A stretch of 9,132 bases of DNA. It comes from Leptolinea sp. (GTDB taxonomy: Bacteria; Chloroflexota; Anaerolineae; Anaerolineales; Anaerolineaceae). This document shows positions 5,520 to 9,132 of this stretch, in pieces; positions within the stretch are counted from its first letter, which is position 1; each line of letters begins with the position of its first letter. Below the pieces are notes generated by a model, which saw only the letters and a list, made by a program, of their open reading frames with translations, was not told the origin of the DNA and ran no database searches. The stretch is taken from assembly GCA_022837205.1 (NCBI GenBank), contig JALHEL010000083.1, forward strand, positions 1 to 9,132, read 5' to 3'. Both the position numbers and the translations under genes were made by a program.

Positions 5520-6722
5520 TTACGCTCCTCCGGCGCCGTAATATGACGGATCGGTCGGTGTCTCTCCGGACGGATCGTGAACATAGACGGTATCCCCGAT
5601 TTGTGCCCAGTTATAGAGCCAATGGGCGTCACCGATGGTCATATTCACACAACCGTGCGATTGTTCGTAACCATACCAAGCGCGCCAGTAGGCGCCATGC
5701 AGCGCGCGTGCTTCGTCAAAATACATCGTGAAAGGTACATCGTCCAACGAATAATAATCCGATTTATCCGCCTCAAAAGCCCCTGTCATGTTTTCGGCTT
5801 CTTTCTTTTCGTAAATTTGAAAAATCCCTGGCTTGGTATAGAAAGGTTTCATGCCGGTTGCTACCATGGCGGCAAAGACCAGCGAATTATTTTCATAAGC
5901 CATGACAACCTGTTCATGCAAATCCACTTCGATCCAACGTCCGTTTGTAACCCCTTCGGGCGGTGTCGTATTGATATAGGCGCAGCGGAAATGGTTCCGG
6001 TCTAACCATTGGTTCTCTCCGACTTTGAACCAGGCGGTATTTTTATCTTGAGTCGTCTCGAGAACTTCCAGAACCTGTTCTCGATCAAACCACACAGAAG
6101 TGTTAACACCCGAATTATAGTTGGGTTCAAGATAAGGATTGCAACCTTCGAAGACCCATCCGAAATTATTGGACGGAGTGGCTGTGAAAGTCCTGCCTAA
6201 TGTTGCGGTCGGGAGGGCAGCCGGTGAGGCACGCAGCCAAGAACCGTTTTTTGCCTGGACATAGTGTCCGTCAGCTGTATCGACCCGATTGATATAGGAA
6301 ACATATCGAATTCCGCCGGCGGGTATTTCTCCGATTGCATTGATTCCCGCGATCGCATCTTCAACGGTATTGTATAAAGGTGCCGATTCCGTATTTTCCA
6401 AATTGAGTTTCGCATAATTATACGGAACGGTTGATAATGACGGATCGATTTTCTGCGGATTAAAAGGAACCTTTGCGCCGCTTTTTCCTTCCGCAGCCAA
6501 TTTTGTCAGTTTTTCCGAAGGACCCAATGAAACGCAATAATCCTGATTCATGGAGTAGTTGTCCGGCCGGCATAAAAATTCGGCGGACGCACTGTCTGTT
6601 TGATTCACTTCGTCGGGAATCGGGTCTGTCTGTCCATTCTGCGAAAAAACAGGAATTGAAACGGCGTTGCATGCCACAATCGCCGATAGTATGGTTGTAA
6701 TTATTTTACTTAAAGACCGCAT
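5520..6722 (-). CDS. secreted L,D-transpeptidase (YkuD domain)
   Basis: This 400-residue protein has an export signal: short basic start, hydrophobic residues 7-25, and either a signal peptidase I site near VFS (25-27) or a lipobox IVAC (15-18). The C-terminal YkuD domain covers about residues 262-383. Its catalytic motif is intact: His342, then SHGCVN at 355-360 with His356 and nucleophile Cys358. Enzymes of this family make 3-3 peptidoglycan cross-links, or attach proteins to the wall, and act outside the membrane. Residues about 135-250 hold two Trp-centred segments (NGSWLRAS at 160-166 and ENQWLDRNH at 236-244) that look like SH3-like or wall-binding repeats seen ahead of YkuD domains. 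GAAGGAAAG lies just upstream of the ATG. The neighbouring lyase gene follows 8 bp downstream. The C-terminus ends in a Gly/Ala tail after YVHD. Confidence 0.95.
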   Translation of the reverse strand: MRSLSKIITTILSAIVACNAVSIPVFSQNGQTDPIPDEVNQTDSASAEFLCRPDNYSMNQDYCVSLGPSEKLTKLAAEGKSGAKVPFNPQKIDPSLSTVPYNYAKLNLENTESAPLYNTVEDAIAGINAIGEIPAGGIRYVSYINRVDTADGHYVQAKNGSWLRASPAALPTATLGRTFTATPSNNFGWVFEGCNPYLEPNYNSGVNTSVWFDREQVLEVLETTQDKNTAWFKVGENQWLDRNHFRCAYINTTPPEGVTNGRWIEVDLHEQVVMAYENNSLVFAAMVATGMKPFYTKPGIFQIYEKKEAENMTGAFEADKSDYYSLDDVPFTMYFDEARALHGAYWRAWYGYEQSHGCVNMTIGDAHWLYNWAQIGDTVYVHDPSGETPTDPSYYGAGGA

Positions 6723-6763
6723 AACTTTCCTTCGAACACCTTCTGCCTTATTTATTTCCTCTT

Positions 6764-6800
6764 GTCTGAGCGGCAGACCCTTTCTTGGATCGTCCGCTCA
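6764..6800 (-). promoter_or_regulatory. inverted repeats in the L,D-transpeptidase leader
   Basis: GTCTG and CAGAC (6764-6768, 6774-6778) form a 5-bp stem whose loop AGCGG is complementary to CCGCT at 6794-6798. The longer TGAGCGG/CCGCTCA pair (6767-6773, 6794-6800) is a 7-bp inverted repeat with a 20-nt loop. The two pairings compete or could combine as a pseudoknot. It lies between the candidate minus-strand -10 and the transpeptidase start. It could be an RNA element or an operator in the divergent spacer. Confidence 0.3.
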
Positions 6801-6834
6801 TCTATAAATTCTACGATATAATAATCGAAAAATA

Positions 6835-6840
6835 ATTATA
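6835..6840 (-). promoter_or_regulatory. candidate -10 box for the L,D-transpeptidase operon
   Basis: TATAAT on the minus strand lies in an AT-rich run and would give a leader of about 105 nt before the transpeptidase ATG. Overlapping plus-strand TATAAT copies at 6817 and 6837 could serve the divergent glycosyltransferase. No good -35 box is visible for any of them. Confidence 0.3.
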
Positions 6841-6898
6841 ATCGCAGAGTGATCCCGATTTTGTCTTTTCGAACAGAATGAAAGACAGACAAGGAAAA

Positions 6899-7546
6899 AT
6901 GAAAACGACCATTGTGATTCCCACATATAACGAATACGAAAATCTGCCTCTCTTGGTTGAAAGGATTTTTGCCCTTCCCATGGACAATCTTCATTTGCTG
7001 ATTGTCGATGATAACAGCCCTGATGGAACCGGAAAATTGGCGGATGAACTGGCTGTCCGATATGACAATCGAATCAAATGTATGCATCGATCGGGAAAGC
7101 TTGGGCTGGGCACCGCTTATAATCAGGGATTTCGTATGGCGATGGCGGATGGGGCGGATTACATCGGTCAAATGGATGCCGATTTCTCTCATCCGATTGA
7201 TAAGATACCTGTTATGGCGGCAGCATTAAAAGATTGTGATGTGGTAATCGGTTCCCGTTATGTCAAAGGCGGAAAATTGGATGAAAGCTGGCCTTTCTAT
7301 CGAAAATGGTTGTCCGGTTTCGGGAACTTTTATGCGCGCGCGATTCTGGGCTTATCCATTCGGGATGTTACGGGAGGATTTAAACTTTGGAAGCGAGAAA
7401 CACTTGAGGCAATGCCGTTGGATAGGATTAAAGCGAACGGATACATGTTTCAGGTGGAGATGAATTATGTCGCCGCAAAATTGGGTTTTAAATTTGTAGA
7501 AATTCCGATTTATTTTATGTATAAGGACCTGAAACCCATTAAATAA
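6899..7546 (+). CDS. GT2 glycosyltransferase, polyprenol-phosphate mannose synthase-like (short form)
   Basis: This is a 215-residue family 2 glycosyltransferase of the dolichol-phosphate mannose synthase type, which moves a sugar from a nucleotide donor to a polyprenyl phosphate at the cytoplasmic face of the membrane. Motifs in order: TTIVIPTYNEYENL (3-16), VDDNSPDGTG (36-45), GLGTAYNQGF (69-78), metal-binding DADFSHP (93-99), VIGSRYVKGG (116-125), RDVTGGFKLWKR (155-166) and GYMFQVEMNY (181-190). No membrane segment is seen, so it is the soluble form. It ends 12-15 residues after EIPIYF, before the Arg-rich GxSKMS segment usual in the family, and no continuation exists in other frames. I chose ATG 6899 because AAGGA lies just upstream and the protein then starts MKTTIVIPTYNE; ATG 6878 adds seven residues but has no ribosome binding site. 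The sugar is unknown. Confidence 0.93.
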   Translation: MKTTIVIPTYNEYENLPLLVERIFALPMDNLHLLIVDDNSPDGTGKLADELAVRYDNRIKCMHRSGKLGLGTAYNQGFRMAMADGADYIGQMDADFSHPIDKIPVMAAALKDCDVVIGSRYVKGGKLDESWPFYRKWLSGFGNFYARAILGLSIRDVTGGFKLWKRETLEAMPLDRIKANGYMFQVEMNYVAAKLGFKFVEIPIYFMYKDLKPIK

Positions 7547-7616
7547 ATTCTGTAAAATAATAACGTAATTAAGACCGATAAAATTATTCTGATAAATGAA
7601 ATTCGAGGATTAATCC

Positions 7617-8477
7617 ATGCTGGTAACGTTGAAAGATGTATTGGAAATCGCTGAAAAGCGAACATGTGCGATCGGCGGGTTCAACGGACCGAATCTTGCA
7701 AGTATTTTGGGGGTTCTCTCGGCTGCCGAAGAGCTGAATGCTCCGGTCATTTTAATGCATGCCCAATCCCATGAAAGCTATATGCCATTGGAAGTAGTGG
7801 GACCGATTTTGCTTCGTGAAGCTGAACGATCATCTGTTCCCGTCTGTGTTCATCTGGATCATGGGGTGGATATTCCCTATTTGGAAAAGGCGCTTAATCT
7901 CGGATTCACTTCGGTTATGTATGACGGGTCCACTCTGCCTTTTGAGGAAAATATTGCGAATACGCAAAAAGTGATTCGATTGGCAGCTGCCAAAGGAGCT
8001 TCGGTCGAAGCCGAAATCGGCGTCATGCACGGTGCGGAGGGGTCGGTGGATCATGATGAAGATCCGGCATCCGTTTATACGGATCCAGAATCGGCAAAAG
8101 AGTTTGTCGAACGAACCGGAATTGACGCTTTGGCTTGTTCGTTTGGGACGGTTCACGGAATTTATTTGAAAGAACCGAAATTGGATTTTGATCGGGTGGC
8201 AAAAATCCGCAAGCTGACCGGAAAACCGATTGTTATGCATGGCGGATCCGGTGTCAGTCACGATGATTATCGAAAAGTGATTGCCCGCGGTGTACGAAAA
8301 ATCAACTATTACACGTATATGGCACGTGCGGGAGCCGATAATGTGAAAAAGCATTTGGCGGAAGCCAAAGGCACAGTTCTGTTCGAACATATCGAATCCT
8401 GGGCGATGGAAGCGATTCACGATGATGTGAAAAAGACAATTTCGGTGTTTTGGGAGAGTCAAACACCCGTTGTTTAA
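7617..8477 (+). CDS. class II (zinc-dependent) ketose-bisphosphate aldolase
   Basis: This 286-residue TIM-barrel protein has the usual length for class II fructose/tagatose-bisphosphate aldolases, which cleave a ketose bisphosphate to dihydroxyacetone phosphate and an aldehyde. Visible features are VHLDHG (78-83) with catalytic Asp81 and zinc ligand His82, MYDGS (101-105), VEAEIG (130-135), FGTVHGIY (176-183) with His180, and VMHGGSG (206-212) with His208; the three His should bind zinc. The phosphate-binding strand reads KINYYTYM (228-235) instead of the more common KINxxTD/E, a form I associate with a distinct branch of ketose-bisphosphate aldolases. Substrate (fructose-1,6-bisphosphate or another ketose phosphate) cannot be decided. 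GAGGA at 7605-7609 lies 7 nt before the ATG. It follows the glycosyltransferase by 70 bp, possibly in one transcript, and is closed by an intrinsic terminator. Confidence 0.95.
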   Translation: MLVTLKDVLEIAEKRTCAIGGFNGPNLASILGVLSAAEELNAPVILMHAQSHESYMPLEVVGPILLREAERSSVPVCVHLDHGVDIPYLEKALNLGFTSVMYDGSTLPFEENIANTQKVIRLAAAKGASVEAEIGVMHGAEGSVDHDEDPASVYTDPESAKEFVERTGIDALACSFGTVHGIYLKEPKLDFDRVAKIRKLTGKPIVMHGGSGVSHDDYRKVIARGVRKINYYTYMARAGADNVKKHLAEAKGTVLFEHIESWAMEAIHDDVKKTISVFWESQTPVV

Positions 8478-8490
8478 AGCAACCGAAATT

Positions 8491-8521
8491 AAATCCGCTT
8501 TGAAAGAAGCGGATTTTTTTA
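8491..8521 (+). terminator. intrinsic terminator after the aldolase gene
   Basis: AAATCCGCTT (8491-8500) and AAGCGGATTT (8507-8516) form a perfect 10-bp stem with the 6-nt loop TGAAAG, running straight into a T-tract. It starts 13 bp after the aldolase stop codon and separates that gene from pcm. Confidence 0.92.
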
Positions 8522-8583
8522 TTTTGAAATCAATCGAATAATTTTCAAAAATTTTGAAAGTATCGATTCGCTCGCGAATACCC

Positions 8584-8589
8584 TATAAT
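8584..8589 (+). promoter_or_regulatory. candidate -10 box for pcm
   Basis: A perfect TATAAT lies 36 nt before the pcm ATG. The best -35-like hexamer, TTGAAA at 8554-8559, is 24 bp away and too far for a standard promoter. A 5-bp inverted repeat (ATTCG/CGAAT, 8565-8578) lies between and might be an operator. Another TATAAT at 8709-8714 lies inside the N-terminal coding stretch. Confidence 0.4.
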
Positions 8590-8625
8590 TAGTTTAACAA
8601 AACAGCTTATCGAAAGAGAAAGATT

Positions 8626-9132
8626 ATGAAATCCCGCTTCCATCTTTGCGAAAATGCGGAAAAATTGCGAAATTTTTGCCTAACTTTTTATGCAATTCCG
8701 CTTCATTTTATAATTTCAAAATGTTGCCTGAACTCGAAAGAGAAGAATAGCCATTGCGAAGAGGATCCGTATAAAAAGGACCGGGAACAACTTTTTGATT
8801 TTGCCGCGAAATATATAAATTTAAAAAATCCGGATATTTTACGAGCCTGCAAGACCGTTCCGAGACATAAGTTTGTCCCGTCCCGTGAGGCGGATCAGGC
8901 TTATGATGATTGTGCCTTACCGATCGGCTGCGGACAAACTATTTCCCAACCTTCATTGGTGGCACAAATGATCGAGTTGTCAGAGTTGAAACCGGGGGAT
9001 AAGGTGTTGGAAGTGGGAACCGGATCCGGTTATCAAACGGCATTACTGGCGGAATTGGGATATGGGGATGTTTTCTCCGTGGAAATCATTCCGCAGCTTT
9101 ACGAAAGAGCTAAAAAAATTCTTAATGAGTTA
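8626..9132 (+). CDS. pcm: protein-L-isoaspartate O-methyltransferase, 3' end outside the window
   Basis: The frame is open from ATG 8626 to the right edge (169 codons). From about residue 65 it matches Pcm closely: ILRACKTVPRHKFVP, AYDDCALPIGCGQTISQP, and the SAM-binding motif I VLEVGTGSGYQTALLAEL, followed by VFSVEIIPQLYERA. Pcm methylates isoaspartyl residues formed in ageing proteins, starting their repair, normally in the cytoplasm with S-adenosylmethionine as donor. The usual family start would fall near DPYKKDREQL (residue 47). The 46 residues before it contain a hydrophobic Cys-containing stretch (17-35) and no family similarity I know, with base composition like the spacer. A TAG at 8590-8592 closes the frame upstream, and the only later in-frame start-like codon before the conserved region is TTG at 8665. 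It may be a genuine extension, a signal-anchor, or a sign that the true start is non-standard. Confidence 0.92.
   Translation, partial: MKSRFHLCENAEKLRNFCLTFYAIPLHFIISKCCLNSKEKNSHCEEDPYKKDREQLFDFAAKYINLKNPDILRACKTVPRHKFVPSREADQAYDDCALPIGCGQTISQPSLVAQMIELSELKPGDKVLEVGTGSGYQTALLAELGYGDVFSVEIIPQLYERAKKILNEL
8660..8677 (+). repeat. A/T-stem hairpin with GCGA tetraloop in the pcm 5' region
   Basis: AAAAATT and AATTTTT form a perfect 7-bp stem around a GCGA loop, a GNRA-type tetraloop. It falls inside the atypical N-terminal extension of pcm, adding to the impression that this DNA behaves like an untranslated leader. A stem of only A-T pairs would be weak. Confidence 0.25.

Noticed and set aside
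5104..6005. Two plus-strand frames of about 140 residues antisense to the lyase and L,D-transpeptidase
   Set aside because: Both mirror conserved coding sequence on the other strand and lack any family features.
7830..8462. 210-residue minus-strand frame antisense to the aldolase
   Set aside because: Long but rich in Phe, Ile, His and Arg as expected for the complement of a conserved gene; the aldolase on the plus strand explains the region fully.
1..9132. A defence system, mobile element or biosynthetic cluster
   Set aside because: No transposase, integrase, repeat array, toxin-antitoxin or assembly-line gene is visible; every long gene is a recognised housekeeping or envelope family.
1..9132. 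Frequent TCCGG/CGGAT words as a possible uptake or chi-like signal
   Set aside because: The words are common in codons of all genes here and I cannot count or compare with a background, so composition is the simpler explanation.

Overview
The window is a stretch of bacterial chromosome with ordinary gene density. It holds ten protein genes on both strands, short intergenic gaps (none over 300 bases), one clear intrinsic terminator, and no sign of tRNA, rRNA, CRISPR, insertion sequence or prophage. Base composition is moderate (mid-40s %GC by eye) with AT-rich intergenic spacers. The style of several proteins suggests a member of the Chloroflexota, probably Anaerolineae-like: a divergent GT51 protein, an FmdB zinc ribbon with a long acidic tail, a GKDS P-loop in guanylate kinase, and a YkuD L,D-transpeptidase after a tryptophan-rich region. 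This assignment is an inference from memory of those families, not from any search.

Left part (1-3461, minus strand): gmk (guanylate kinase), a rhomboid intramembrane protease and uppP (undecaprenyl-diphosphatase) form a tight operon with gaps of 2 and 8 bp. It is followed by a separately spaced, truncated gene for a membrane-anchored GT51 (class A penicillin-binding-protein-like) protein that leaves the window. UppP recycles the lipid carrier that GT51 enzymes draw on, so this block leans towards cell-wall synthesis. The GT51 protein, however, appears to have lost both catalytic glutamates.

Middle (3462-6722): a 232-bp divergent spacer with two strong hairpins separates gmk from a plus-strand FmdB-type zinc-ribbon gene. 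That gene converges on a minus-strand pair: a secreted L,D-transpeptidase and, 8 bp downstream, an aspartase/fumarase-superfamily lyase.

Right part (6723-9132, plus strand): a second divergent spacer with inverted repeats leads to a short dolichol-phosphate-mannose-synthase-like glycosyltransferase and then a class II (zinc) ketose-bisphosphate aldolase closed by an intrinsic terminator. After a promoter-like stretch comes pcm (protein-L-isoaspartate O-methyltransferase), which runs off the right edge and carries an odd N-terminal extension.

Taken together these are housekeeping genes with a cell-envelope theme (GT51 protein, UppP, L,D-transpeptidase, polyprenol-sugar synthase). I do not see an obvious new multi-gene system. 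The most notable points are the apparently inactive transglycosylase domain with an overlapping 11-codon upstream ORF, the rearrangeable hairpins in the gmk leader, and the unusual ends of the glycosyltransferase and Pcm proteins.
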